From: Rhizobium lentis
GTDB lineage: Bacteria; Pseudomonadota; Alphaproteobacteria; Rhizobiales; Rhizobiaceae
Assembly (NCBI RefSeq): GCF_017352135.1
Contig: NZ_CP071454.1
Coordinates: 2,877,001 to 2,941,000 of the forward strand
DNA length: 64,000 nucleotides
Reading direction: 5' to 3'
The notes below the pieces were generated by a model, which saw only the letters and a program-made list of their open reading frames with translations, was not told the origin of the DNA and searched no databases. Positions 31,271-39,295 of this stretch are shown one piece after another (position 1 is the stretch's first letter; the number at the start of each line of letters is the position of its first letter). A program made the translations under genes and the position numbers.

Positions 31271-31284
31271 GAGCTGAGTGATAA

Positions 31285-31307
31285 GCGCGCGCTTCTTGAG
31301 CGCGCGC
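31285..31307 (+). terminator. Hairpin after the SDR gene
   Basis: Perfect 9-bp stem GCGCGCGCT/AGCGCGCGC with loop TCTTG, 14 bases after the stop codon. No T run follows, so it may stabilise the 3' end and not terminate alone. The related hairpin after the 35.5-kb remnant supports a role with this gene type. Confidence 0.55.
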
Positions 31308-31336
31308 ATACTCGGATATTGGTCCACCCACCCCAC

Positions 31337-31366
31337 CGTCGACCTCGGGCTTGACCCGAGGACCCA
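31337..31366. repeat. Variant palindromic repeat
   Basis: The TCGGG/CCCGA version of the main repeat with one further change (GTCGACCTCGGG). It borders the LysR remnant. Confidence 0.75.
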
Positions 31367-31418
31367 CGTCGGCATCATCGGCTATGGCCATGGGTTTGGG
31401 GCTCAGCAGGACCGAGAA

Positions 31419-31604
31419 TGCATCGAAACGCTCTACGATAATGTCGGTCAGCCCATAGTCGATCACGACCTCAACACTGATGTCGGGATAATCAGCTAGC
31501 ATGTGCGCAAGCTCCGGACCGAGCAACGTCGCCACACAGCTCCCGAGGACCTTGTACTTCTGTCTGCGATCGCTGATCGTAAGGAAAAAGGCAGGCAGAG
31601 ACAT
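31419..31604 (-). pseudogene. Fragment of a LysR-type regulator
   Basis: On the minus strand about 31419-31521 reads PELAHMLADYPDISVEVVIDYGLTDIIVERFDA, the start of a LysR effector-binding domain (usual form: FLADYPDIRVEVVVDDGLTDIVAERFDA). No HTH precedes it and the C-terminal half is replaced by repeat DNA. The open frame that covers it starts next to the stop of an intact LysR gene and has no other sensible content. Confidence 0.75.
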
Positions 31605-32507
31605 CTAGCCGGCGATTTCGACGCAGAAATCAATAAAGGCGCGAACCTTGGCAGGCACATGATGGCGGGAGGTGTGGAAGCAGTGCAGTGGAAAGGTCTC
31701 ATCGGGCCAATCCGGATAGAGATCGACCAACTGACCGCAGTCGAGATAGGGCTTCATGCCGAGCGAGAAGACCTGGGCGATGCCGATTCCGGCGAGACAG
31801 GTGGCAAGCGCAGTGCCTGCATCATTGACGAGGACGCGGCCACGAGTTTCGATCGGCACCACCTTCTTTCCGCGTCGCAACTCCCATTTGAAAGGCCTCC
31901 CCGTCAAAGGGTCCTGATATTGGATGCAGGTATGATCGGTTAGGTCGGCAGGCAGCTTCGGCGTGCCGTGCCTCGCAAGATAGGACGGCGCGGCAACCGT
32001 GATCACCCTCGTGCGAAAAAGCTGCCGGGCAATCAGCGAGCTCTTCGCCGGGATTTCGCCAAAGCGCACCGCCACATCCATGCCGTCGGCGGCAAGATCG
32101 CCGATCTCGTTCCTTGTGACCACCTCGATCTGAAGATCGGGATAGCGGTGAAGAAACGTGCCGAGCTTCGGACCGAGGATCAGCCGCGAAAAATAGGGAT
32201 CGACATTGATCCGTAGCCTCCCACGCACCGTCTGCGTCGTACCGGCCGCATAGGCAACGGCTTCTTCGATACCGCCAAGGAGCGGCACGACCTGTTGGTA
32301 GAAGCGCGCGCCCTCATCGGTGAGCCTCAGGGAACGCGTCGTCCGCTCGAGCAGGCGTACGCCGATACGGCTCTCAAGCCGCGCCACCGCCCGGCTGACA
32401 CCAGAAGCTGTCAGCCCCAGCGCCTCGCCCGCCCGCGCAAAACTGCCGCTCTCAACCACGGCGGCCAGCACGCTGACCCCATTCAGCAAACGTCCGTCGA
32501 ACATCAT
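31605..32507 (-). CDS. LysR-family transcriptional regulator
   Basis: 300 residues. N-terminal winged HTH (FAAVVESGSFARAGEALGLTASGVSRAVARLESRIGVRLLERTTRSL is the usual LysR pattern) and an effector-binding domain from about 90 (RGRLRINVDPYFSRLILGPKL). It is divergent from an NmrA-type gene at 32623 and a 21-bp palindrome with a T-N11-A core lies between them, so it probably controls that gene and itself. Effector unknown. Confidence 0.9.
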   Translation of the reverse strand: MMFDGRLLNGVSVLAAVVESGSFARAGEALGLTASGVSRAVARLESRIGVRLLERTTRSLRLTDEGARFYQQVVPLLGGIEEAVAYAAGTTQTVRGRLRINVDPYFSRLILGPKLGTFLHRYPDLQIEVVTRNEIGDLAADGMDVAVRFGEIPAKSSLIARQLFRTRVITVAAPSYLARHGTPKLPADLTDHTCIQYQDPLTGRPFKWELRRGKKVVPIETRGRVLVNDAGTALATCLAGIGIAQVFSLGMKPYLDCGQLVDLYPDWPDETFPLHCFHTSRHHVPAKVRAFIDFCVEIAG

Positions 32508-32516
32508 CCAATTCCT

Positions 32517-32537
32517 GATATTTTGTCATGAAATATC
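32517..32537. promoter_or_regulatory. LysR-type binding site
   Basis: Perfect 7-bp inverted repeat GATATTT-TGTCATG-AAATATC between divergent LysR and NmrA genes, matching the T-N11-A rule for LysR regulators. Confidence 0.65.
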
Positions 32538-32622
32538 TGACAAAAGGGCAATTCAGTCAAAAGCGATTTTGCCGCATCTTTCATTCATCGCGGCGCAGGC
32601 CGCTGCCAATAGGAGGCCGAGA

Positions 32623-33486
32623 ATGTTTGCTGTGACTGGAATAACAGGCCAAGTCGGCGCCGTGGTCGGCGCGAATTTGATAGATCAGGGGCTTCCTGTC
32701 CGGGCAGTCCTGCGCAACGCGGAAAAAGCAGGCGCCTGGCGGGGTCGCGGTGCGGAAATCGCCATTGCCGACATGACGGACGCGCCGGACCTCGCCCTAG
32801 CCTTCGAAGGCGCCGAGGGCGTCTTCCTGCTTCTGCCGCCAAGCTTCGATCCTGCGCCGGGTTTCCCGGAGGTAAAGGCAATCATCCAAGCACTGACGAC
32901 GGCGCTCACAAGGGCGGCACCGAAGAAGGTGGTCTGCCTTTCGACGATCGGCGCTCAGGCAAAGGAGGAGAACCTGTTGAGCCAGCTCGGCCTCGTCGAG
33001 CAGGCTCTGTCGACACTTCCGATGCCGGTAGCCTTCCTGCGCGCCGGCTGGTTCATGGAGAATTCAGCCTGGGACATCGCGCCTGCAAGGGAGAGCGGCA
33101 TCATGCCAAGTTTCCTGCAGCCGCTCGCCAAACCCGTGCAAATGGTTTGCGTGCGCGATGTCGGCGCCGTTGCGGCTGAAATGCTGCAGGAGGATTGGAC
33201 CGGTCAACGCATCGTCGAGCTCGAGGGCCCTTTCCGCATCACGCCGCTGCAGATGGCGGAGGCCTTCTCTGCCGTGCTCGGCAGGACGGTCCGTGCTGAG
33301 CCGGTTCCAAGAGAGACATGGGAAGCGCTATTTTTGAGCCAGGGCATGCAGAACCCCCGACCCCGTATGCGCATGCTTGACGGCTTCAACGAAGGCTGGA
33401 TCGAGTTCGAAGGCGGCGAGGCCCGATCGCGCAAGGGCACGACGACCTTTGAGACGGCTATCCGCAAACTGGTCGAACGCGGTTGA
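32623..33486 (+). CDS. NmrA-like NAD(P)-binding protein
   Basis: 287 residues from ATG 32623, which follows AGGAGG. The Rossmann motif is TGITGQVGAVVG (residues 5-16), followed by RAVLRNAEKAGAWRGRGAEIAIADMTDAPDL, the pattern of the atypical SDR/NmrA group (QOR2 and redox-sensor types). The C-terminal part has PRMRMLDGFNEGWIEFEGG. It probably binds NADPH and may reduce a quinone or another small molecule; no active-site Tyr-Lys pair can be assigned. Divergent LysR regulator. Confidence 0.85.
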   Translation: MFAVTGITGQVGAVVGANLIDQGLPVRAVLRNAEKAGAWRGRGAEIAIADMTDAPDLALAFEGAEGVFLLLPPSFDPAPGFPEVKAIIQALTTALTRAAPKKVVCLSTIGAQAKEENLLSQLGLVEQALSTLPMPVAFLRAGWFMENSAWDIAPARESGIMPSFLQPLAKPVQMVCVRDVGAVAAEMLQEDWTGQRIVELEGPFRITPLQMAEAFSAVLGRTVRAEPVPRETWEALFLSQGMQNPRPRMRMLDGFNEGWIEFEGGEARSRKGTTTFETAIRKLVERG

Positions 33487-33574
33487 TGAAAACGCCATGG
33501 CAGCTTCAGCGATCCCGCGCAGCGCATATCCGTTGATCAAGTCTCGAACGCGTGGGGATTGTCCCCGCGCGCCG

Positions 33575-35281
33575 TCACGTCTCCGGCAGGCCAGCCTTTC
33601 GGAAGCCGTCGACAAAGTGGTCTCGTACCGATGCGTCGCGCAGCGGCTGGGAGCTGAGCCAATGACCGATCGTGAAATGAGGGTGGGCGATCAGGAACAA
33701 TTCTGCTTCTCGCCTCGCCTCCTCACCGTGGCCCAACTGCGCAAGCGCAGCAGCCAGGAATTTGCGTGAGTTGGTACGATACGTTTCTTTCCTGCGCAGT
33801 GTAGCGGTTGCCGCCTCATAGTCACGCGCAGCGTATTGCGCCTGCCCCAGGTGACAAAGATACCAGCAGGCCGGATAAGGATTGAGCCGGAGCGCTTTTT
33901 CGATCTGCGCCAGTCCGTCGGCAATCCTGCCGTCCAGCACGGACATATCAGACATGGCGGCCCAGGTGTCGGCGTGGTTGGGGTCGAGTTTCAGGGCCAT
34001 GGCGAAGGCGGCCTCGGATTCCTCCCACCGCCGCTCGTAAGCCAAAATGGTCCCCAGAACGTAACGGCATCCGGCATCGTTGGGATCGAGGTCGACCGCC
34101 TTCTGCGCTGATGTCACCGCCATCCGACGGTTAGGATCTTCGGGCTCGCCGAAATGAGTCCAGGCAAGCCAACGGTTATAGGCGAGCAGACCGAGCGCCT
34201 CGGCATATGATGGCTCGAGCTTGACCGCGCGTTGGAGCAGAATATAGGCCTCACGCTCGGTTTGCGGCGACTCTTCCGTCAGCAGACGGGCGCGCACACA
34301 CAGATCGTAGGCCTCGAAGTTCTTCGGCCGATTGCGCGGCGTCGGAATGGTCAGCCGGCCGACGAGAGCTTCGACAATCTTGGCGTTGACCTCATCCTGC
34401 AACTCGAAAACATCTTCCAACGTCCTGTCAAACCGTTCGGCCCACAGGTGCTGGCCGCCAAGCGCGTCGACCAATTGAGCATTGATGCGGACACGGCCCA
34501 TTGCGCGTCTGGCGCTCCCCTCGAGGACGTAGCGGACGCCGAGTTCCTGGGCGACGAGCCGTACGTCGACCGGCTTGCCCTTGTAGCCGTACACGGAATT
34601 GCGCGCGATGACGAACAGGCCAGCCGTGCGGGAAAGGTCGGTGATCAGGTCTTCGGTCAATCCGTCGACGAAAGGCTCGTCAGCTTCATTCCCACTCATA
34701 TTCGTGAACGGCAATACAGCGATCGAGGGATTTTCCGGCAGCGGCAATATGCTCGGCAGCGCATCCGGCCAATGCCACACGTGGACTGGGCGGGTCAGGT
34801 TCTTCAGGTAGCGTTCGCCTGCATCGAAGAACTGGTCGGCGATCTTACCGACGATCTCGCCGTGAACGCTGGCTGATATGCAGATACCTCCCGGCGCGGC
34901 CTGCGTCTGGAGGCGCGCTGCGACATTGACCCCGTCGCCGAGGACGTCCGAAGCCTCGTCGATGACATCTCCGAGATTGACGCCCACGCGCAAAAGCAGG
35001 CGCCGGTCTCCGGAAGCCTCAACGGCAGTGGTGGCCCGTTGCATTTCCAACGCTGCTGCGACCGCGTCCACCGCGCTAGCAAATTCGATCAGGAAGCCGT
35101 CGCCCACGACCTTGAAGATGCGACCCTTGTGACGCATCACAGCCGGCTCGATAACGCCAGAACGGAGTTCCCTGAGGTTTTCAAGCGTTGCGACTTCATC
35201 AGCCTCCATCAGGCGTGAATATCCCACCACATCGGCAACGACGATGGCGGCAAGGTGACGCTGAAGAGAATGATCCGTCAT
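33575..35281 (-). CDS. Class III adenylate/guanylate cyclase with TolB-like and TPR domains
   Basis: 568 residues. The cyclase domain (about 5-175) has AAIVVADVVGYSRLM with metal ligand Asp17 and FKVVGDGFLIEF with Asp61, then LGDGVNVAARLQ. A region at about 180-300 (SIAVLPFTNMSGNEADEPFVDGLTEDLITDLSR) is of the TolB/FlgO-like type typical of this protein group, and at least four tetratricopeptide repeats follow (for example DAGCRYVLGTILAYERRWEESEAAFAMALKLDPNH). Rhizobial genomes hold many such cyclases; they make cAMP from ATP in response to signals read by the C-terminal part. No transmembrane segment is evident. The gene stands alone. Confidence 0.9.
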   Translation of the reverse strand: MTDHSLQRHLAAIVVADVVGYSRLMEADEVATLENLRELRSGVIEPAVMRHKGRIFKVVGDGFLIEFASAVDAVAAALEMQRATTAVEASGDRRLLLRVGVNLGDVIDEASDVLGDGVNVAARLQTQAAPGGICISASVHGEIVGKIADQFFDAGERYLKNLTRPVHVWHWPDALPSILPLPENPSIAVLPFTNMSGNEADEPFVDGLTEDLITDLSRTAGLFVIARNSVYGYKGKPVDVRLVAQELGVRYVLEGSARRAMGRVRINAQLVDALGGQHLWAERFDRTLEDVFELQDEVNAKIVEALVGRLTIPTPRNRPKNFEAYDLCVRARLLTEESPQTEREAYILLQRAVKLEPSYAEALGLLAYNRWLAWTHFGEPEDPNRRMAVTSAQKAVDLDPNDAGCRYVLGTILAYERRWEESEAAFAMALKLDPNHADTWAAMSDMSVLDGRIADGLAQIEKALRLNPYPACWYLCHLGQAQYAARDYEAATATLRRKETYRTNSRKFLAAALAQLGHGEEARREAELFLIAHPHFTIGHWLSSQPLRDASVRDHFVDGFRKAGLPET

Positions 35282-35579
35282 TTGAGGACAAGCCCCACGA
35301 CCAACTCCCCAAATTATTGGTCAAGCGCGGGTGAGTCAACAAATCGTAAGAAGTAATGCCCAGTCGACCTCCACCTCCATCGAGCCGTAATCCCTCTTTG
35401 TGACCGCCGGCGTCGAAGTGGACGCCACGGAAATGAGGATCCACGGAAGGCCGACGGTTCTTGAACGTCCGGTGACGGGCGGCGGGCGGCTGGTGGAGAG
35501 CGGCGGCTTCCGCTGAGATGGGAGTGAAAAGCGCGCGCTTCTTCAGCGCGCATACTCGGATACCGGTCCACCGACCCTC
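35282..35579. other. Intergenic stretch with an SDR-tail remnant
   Basis: Apart from the remnant at 35472-35516 and the hairpin-like GCGCGCGCTTCTTCAGCGCGC just after it, I see no feature here. Confidence 0.5.
35472..35516 (+). pseudogene. Remnant of the 3' end of an SDR gene
   Basis: Reads VTGGGRLVESGGFR and stop TGA. The intact SDR at 30524 ends LTGERLVASGGFR and stop. The following DNA is also shared (AAGCGCGCGCTTCTT-AGCGCGC, CATACTCGGATA, GGTCCACC, then the variant repeat), so the duplicated block runs on for about 140 bp. Confidence 0.7.
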
Positions 35580-35663
35580 CGTCGTCCTCGGGCTTGACCC
35601 GAGGACCCACGCTGGCCACATCGGCTGTGTCCATGGATTCCAGGCTCAAGGCCTGGAATGACG
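35580..35663. repeat. Variant repeat pair (forward 35580-35609, inverted 35634-35663)
   Basis: The forward unit is the TCCTCGGG/CCCGAGGA form, the inverted unit has arms TTCCAGGC/GCCTGGAA, and the two are 24 bp apart. It shows the same forward-then-inverted pairing as the main array with diverged arms. Confidence 0.75.
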
Positions 35664-35821
35664 GAGGTTTGGGGGTACGTTTTCCGCCCAACTTGCCGGC
35701 GGCGCGGACCGAGTTTCGATGCGATTGCCGCCGATGTCATTTGCGACAATCCTACCAAACGCACTGAGAAAGTTGACGAAAGCCAAGACATCGGAATGTC
35801 TCGACCCTCGCTGGGAGAACC

Positions 35822-36826
35822 TTAGCTGCCTTTGCGAGCCGCAAGCTGTGGCACGAACATATCGCTCCACTTGCTTGGCACGTTCTTGATCAGGCCGGCA
35901 CGGTGCATGAAATCGGCAAAATTCATGATCCCGTTCGGGGTCGTATCAAACTTCGCGTCCTTGTCCTCGATCATCTCCTGCGCATCCGCGGGCTCGACCT
36001 TGACCTTGGAGCTTTTGGAGAAGATTTCCGCCGCCTGCTTCTTGTCCTTGGCAATCAGGCCGTTGGCTTCATCGAGTGCATCGATGAAGGCCTGCGTCAT
36101 CTTGGGATTGGCATCGACAAACTTCTTCGGTGCGAAGGTGACGTCGAGTGTAATGTTGCCGAGATAATCCGTCGAGCTCAGCACCCGGTGAACGTTTGGC
36201 GACTTGGCTTCGATGTACTGGAAGGGAGGGGACGTAAAGTGGGCGTTGATTTCGGTTTTCCCACTGACGAGAGCGGCCAATGCTTCGGGATGAGGAAGGC
36301 TGACCGTGAGAGGATCGAGCTTCGCGTAGTTCTCTTCGCCGAACTCCTTCGCGACGATCATCTGCAGCACGACGGCGGCAAGCGATGTCTTGATGCCTGG
36401 AAGTGCGATCTTATCGCTAGTCTTAAAGTCTTTCAGCGACTTGATCTCGGACTTGTTCGTGTTGAGCCACAGCGACGTGGAGCTCATGCCCGAAACGCCA
36501 ACGACTTCGACGTTGGGGATGCCTTTCGCCTTGGACCACAGCGTAACGAAGCCCGGAGCACCCGTTCCGGCAAAATCCAAGGTACCGGCCATCATGGCGT
36601 CGTTGATGACATTGCCGCCATCAAGCGAGAGCCAGGAAACCTTGACGTCGCCAAGACCGGCTTCCCTGGCATGCTTCTCGAGAAGTTTCTGATTCTCCAT
36701 GACGATCAAGGGCAGATAGAGAATGCCGAAGCCCTTGGAAATCCTCACTTCGTTGACCTCTGCATGCGCAGTCGTCGCGAGCAAGCCAGCGACAACAAGA
36801 CCAAAAAATCCTTGTTTCAGTTTCAT
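35822..36826 (-). CDS. ABC transporter substrate-binding protein (SsuA/TauA/NMT1 type)
   Basis: 334 residues with a Sec signal peptide (MKLKQGFFGLVVAGLLATTAHA, cleavage likely after Ala22), so periplasmic. The mature part follows the NMT1/SsuA fold: FGILYLPLIVMENQKLLEKHA, LDGGNVINDAMMAGTLDFAGTGAPGF, and a conserved lobe with ALPGIKTSLAAVVLQ. Such proteins bind nitrate, taurine, aliphatic sulfonates or thiamine precursors; which one cannot be told. It is the last gene of an ATPase-permease-SBP operon with 41 bp between it and the permease. Confidence 0.9.
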   Translation of the reverse strand: MKLKQGFFGLVVAGLLATTAHAEVNEVRISKGFGILYLPLIVMENQKLLEKHAREAGLGDVKVSWLSLDGGNVINDAMMAGTLDFAGTGAPGFVTLWSKAKGIPNVEVVGVSGMSSTSLWLNTNKSEIKSLKDFKTSDKIALPGIKTSLAAVVLQMIVAKEFGEENYAKLDPLTVSLPHPEALAALVSGKTEINAHFTSPPFQYIEAKSPNVHRVLSSTDYLGNITLDVTFAPKKFVDANPKMTQAFIDALDEANGLIAKDKKQAAEIFSKSSKVKVEPADAQEMIEDKDAKFDTTPNGIMNFADFMHRAGLIKNVPSKWSDMFVPQLAARKGS

Positions 36827-36867
36827 GTATTCCTCCTCCTTGTGAACATGAATTCTTCATTTGCCGA

Positions 36868-37734
36868 TTAGTGTTGCATGCCCCAGCGGCGAACCGTCTT
36901 ACGCTCGATGGCCGCAAAGATGATATTTTCTACAAAAAGGCCGATCAGAATGACGGTGAACAGGCCCGCGAACACATTTGCCGTTTCAAGCTGATTGCGG
37001 TTTTCGTAAATGAACCAGCCAAGTCCACCTGAACCGGACGACACACCAAAAACCAGTTCCGCTGCGATCAAGGTGCGCCAGGCGAACGCCCAGCCCACCT
37101 TCAAGCCGGTTAGAATGGCGGGAAAGGCTGCGGGAATAAGGATGAGTCGGACAAGCTTGAGGCGCTTGAGGTGGTAGTTCTGGCCGACCATCTTGAGTGT
37201 GGGCGAGACGGAGCGGAATCCGGCATGGGTGTTGAGTGCAATTGCCCACAGGACCGAGTGAACCAGAACGAAGATGACGCTGCCGGAACCAAGGCCGAAC
37301 CAGATAAGTGCCAGAGGCAGAAGCGCAATCGCCGGGAGCGGATTGAACATCGAGGTCAATGTCTCGAGCAGGTCCGCACCCAGCCGTGATCCAATTGCAA
37401 GGGTGGTCAGCAATGCGGCGAGAACGATACCGATGCCGTAACCGGTGACCAGCGTTCTGAGCGATACGATCATACGATCGGGAATGACGCCGTTGACGAT
37501 ATTGGAGACAAAGGCTTCAACCGTCTGCCCGAATGTCGGGAACAGAAGGGGATTGGCAAGCCAGCGGCCATAGATTTCCCACATGACGGCCAGAACCAGG
37601 AGAATGAAGGCTTTTCGCAGAAAACCGAGGCGATAGACGCGTTCGAACGCACTGACAGGCTTGGCGACAATCGGAGCATTGCCGGAATTCACGTCGTTTA
37701 TGAATTCCGGTCTGAATGTGAAAAGATCGGTCAT
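36868..37734 (-). CDS. ABC transporter permease (SsuC/TauC type)
   Basis: 288 residues from ATG 37734 (MTDLFTFRPEFIND); the frame is open upstream into the ATPase gene but without family features. Six hydrophobic segments, with the EAA-type cytoplasmic loop near VSPTLKMVGQNYHLKRLKLVRLILIPAAFPAILTGLKVGWAFAWRTLIAAE, the site of contact with the ATPase. It forms the inner-membrane channel of the importer. Lies 13 bp after the ATPase gene. Confidence 0.9.
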   Translation of the reverse strand: MTDLFTFRPEFINDVNSGNAPIVAKPVSAFERVYRLGFLRKAFILLVLAVMWEIYGRWLANPLLFPTFGQTVEAFVSNIVNGVIPDRMIVSLRTLVTGYGIGIVLAALLTTLAIGSRLGADLLETLTSMFNPLPAIALLPLALIWFGLGSGSVIFVLVHSVLWAIALNTHAGFRSVSPTLKMVGQNYHLKRLKLVRLILIPAAFPAILTGLKVGWAFAWRTLIAAELVFGVSSGSGGLGWFIYENRNQLETANVFAGLFTVILIGLFVENIIFAAIERKTVRRWGMQH

Positions 37735-37747
37735 TTTGGTCACCCCG

Positions 37748-38527
37748 TCAGTGTGATGCGAACAGCATGTCGTTGATGCGGCTCTCGAGTTCCGCCTGTC
37801 TGGCAGTTCCGAGTTGATCCGGCCCGATGCTGTTGAGCTCGGCCTTGACTTCGCCAGGATGGGGCGACAGCAGCAGAATGCGTGTACCGACGCGGATCGC
37901 TTCTTCGATCGAGTGCGTGACAAAAAGCACGGTGAATTTGGTATCGTCCCACAGACGCAGAAGCTCGTCCTGCATCCTGCGGCGCGTCAGCGCATCGAGA
38001 GCGGCGAAAGGCTCGTCCATGAGAAGGACATCGGGCTCCATAGCCATTCCGCGTGCAATTGCCACGCGCTGCTTCATCCCGCCAGAAAGCATGTGCGGGT
38101 AGCTGTTCATGAACTTCGCCAGCCCCACCTTTTCGATGTAAGACTCTGCACGGTCACGCGCTTCGGCACCCGAAAGGCGACCCGACGCGGTGAGCGCGAA
38201 CATGACGTTTTCGAGAACCGTCTTCCACGGAAGCAGTTGGTCGAACTCCTGAAAGACCATCATGCGGTCTGGACCGGGCTCGGCAACCTGACGGTCCTTG
38301 ATCGTGATTTTACCTTCCGTTACAGGAAGATAGCCACCGATCGCCTTCAACAGAGTGGATTTGCCGCAGCCCGAAGGGCCAAGAAGAATGAAGCGGTCGG
38401 AATTGTGTACATCGAAGCTCACGCGGCGGGTCGCGGTGATCAACGCGTCAGGTGTTTTATATTGTATCGTGACGCCTTCGACGCGCAGCAAAGGTGCCGG
38501 CGTCACGCCAGTGGATAGCGTGTCCAT
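37748..38527 (-). CDS. ABC transporter ATP-binding protein (SsuB/TauB type)
   Basis: 259 residues from ATG 38527, which has TTGGGAGGATTG upstream. All ATPase motifs are intact: Walker A GPSGCGKST, Q-loop VFQEFDQLLPW, signature LSGGMKQR, Walker B VLLMDEPFAALD and the switch His in FVTHSIEEA. It energises import by the downstream permease and binding protein. First gene of the operon, divergent from a two-component system with an 11-bp-phased direct repeat between them. Confidence 0.93.
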   Translation of the reverse strand: MDTLSTGVTPAPLLRVEGVTIQYKTPDALITATRRVSFDVHNSDRFILLGPSGCGKSTLLKAIGGYLPVTEGKITIKDRQVAEPGPDRMMVFQEFDQLLPWKTVLENVMFALTASGRLSGAEARDRAESYIEKVGLAKFMNSYPHMLSGGMKQRVAIARGMAMEPDVLLMDEPFAALDALTRRRMQDELLRLWDDTKFTVLFVTHSIEEAIRVGTRILLLSPHPGEVKAELNSIGPDQLGTARQAELESRINDMLFASH

Positions 38528-38587
38528 CAATCCTCCCAAGATATAGTCTGCAACTCCTCTAGTGCGATTTGGAGGCTAGCAAGCTAT

Positions 38588-38606
38588 TCTGACTCTTGTC
38601 TGACTC
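38588..38606. promoter_or_regulatory. Candidate response-regulator site, direct repeat TCTGACTC with 11-bp phase
   Basis: TCTGACTC at 38588-38595 and again at 38599-38606. OmpR-type regulators bind as head-to-tail dimers to half-sites one helical turn apart, so this could be the site of the adjacent regulator, controlling itself and the divergent ABC operon. Confidence 0.45.
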
Positions 38607-38629
38607 AGTCGGCGGGGAGGCGTGGGAGC

Positions 38630-39295
38630 GTGCGAGTTTTAATCGTGGAGGATACCGAAGACATTGCGAAAGCGATCTCTATCCGTTTGGAAAATGCGGG
38701 GCACGCCGTGGATCTGGAAGCCGATGGAGCCAATGCCATCGATCTCCTGAATGTTCAGACCTACGATCTGGTTATTCTCGACCTGACATTGCCTGGCTGC
38801 GACGGGCTCGAGGTTCTGCGCAACATTCGCTCCCGCCGCGTGAAAACGCCGGTTCTCGTGCTGACGGCACGCTCCGAAGTCAACGAGAAGATCAGCGCTC
38901 TCGATCTGGGTGCCGATGACTATTTGACCAAACCGTTCGACTATGGAGAACTGGAAGCGAGAGCGCGAGCCTTGATGAGACGCAACGACGGGCTGGCGGA
39001 TAATCGCATTTCTTTCGGCGCTCTTGTGGTGGACCGCAAGGCGCGAGTGGCAGCGGTTGATGGCCAGCCGCTCAGCCTCACACGAAGGGAGTTGACCGTT
39101 CTTGAAATACTCGCTTCAAGGCCGGAGAGAATTTTCTCCAAGGAAGAATTGGTCGATCAGCTTTTCAATTTCGATCAGGATCCCAGCTCCAACGCCGTCG
39201 AGCAATTTGTCGCCAGGATAAGGCGAAAGCTCAGTGGCTCTTCCGTGGAGATCCGAACGTTGCGCGGCCTTGGGTATCAAATTGTCTCTACGTGA
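38630..39295 (+). CDS. OmpR/TctD-type response regulator
   Basis: 221 residues with GTG start at 38630 (GGGGAGG 10-16 bases upstream). Receiver domain: acidic pair Glu7-Asp8 (VEDTED), phosphoacceptor Asp51 (VILDLTLPG), Thr in VLTARS and Lys in LTKPFDYGEL. C-terminal winged helix: LSLTRRELTVLEILASRPERIFSKEELVDQLF and VRIRRKL-type recognition region (ARIRRKLSGSSVEIRTLRGLGYQI). It is co-transcribed with the overlapping sensor kinase and divergent from the ABC importer, so it may control uptake of the same substrate. Confidence 0.92.
   Translation: MRVLIVEDTEDIAKAISIRLENAGHAVDLEADGANAIDLLNVQTYDLVILDLTLPGCDGLEVLRNIRSRRVKTPVLVLTARSEVNEKISALDLGADDYLTKPFDYGELEARARALMRRNDGLADNRISFGALVVDRKARVAAVDGQPLSLTRRELTVLEILASRPERIFSKEELVDQLFNFDQDPSSNAVEQFVARIRRKLSGSSVEIRTLRGLGYQIVST

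Noticed and set aside
31285..31307. Strong rho-independent terminator after the SDR gene
   Set aside because: The stem is excellent but there is no T run on either side, so I list it only as a hairpin with moderate confidence.
36868..37923. Longer permease start at 37923
   Set aside because: The added 63 codons overlap the ATPase gene in another frame and read as basic low-complexity sequence; ATG 37734 gives the normal family length.
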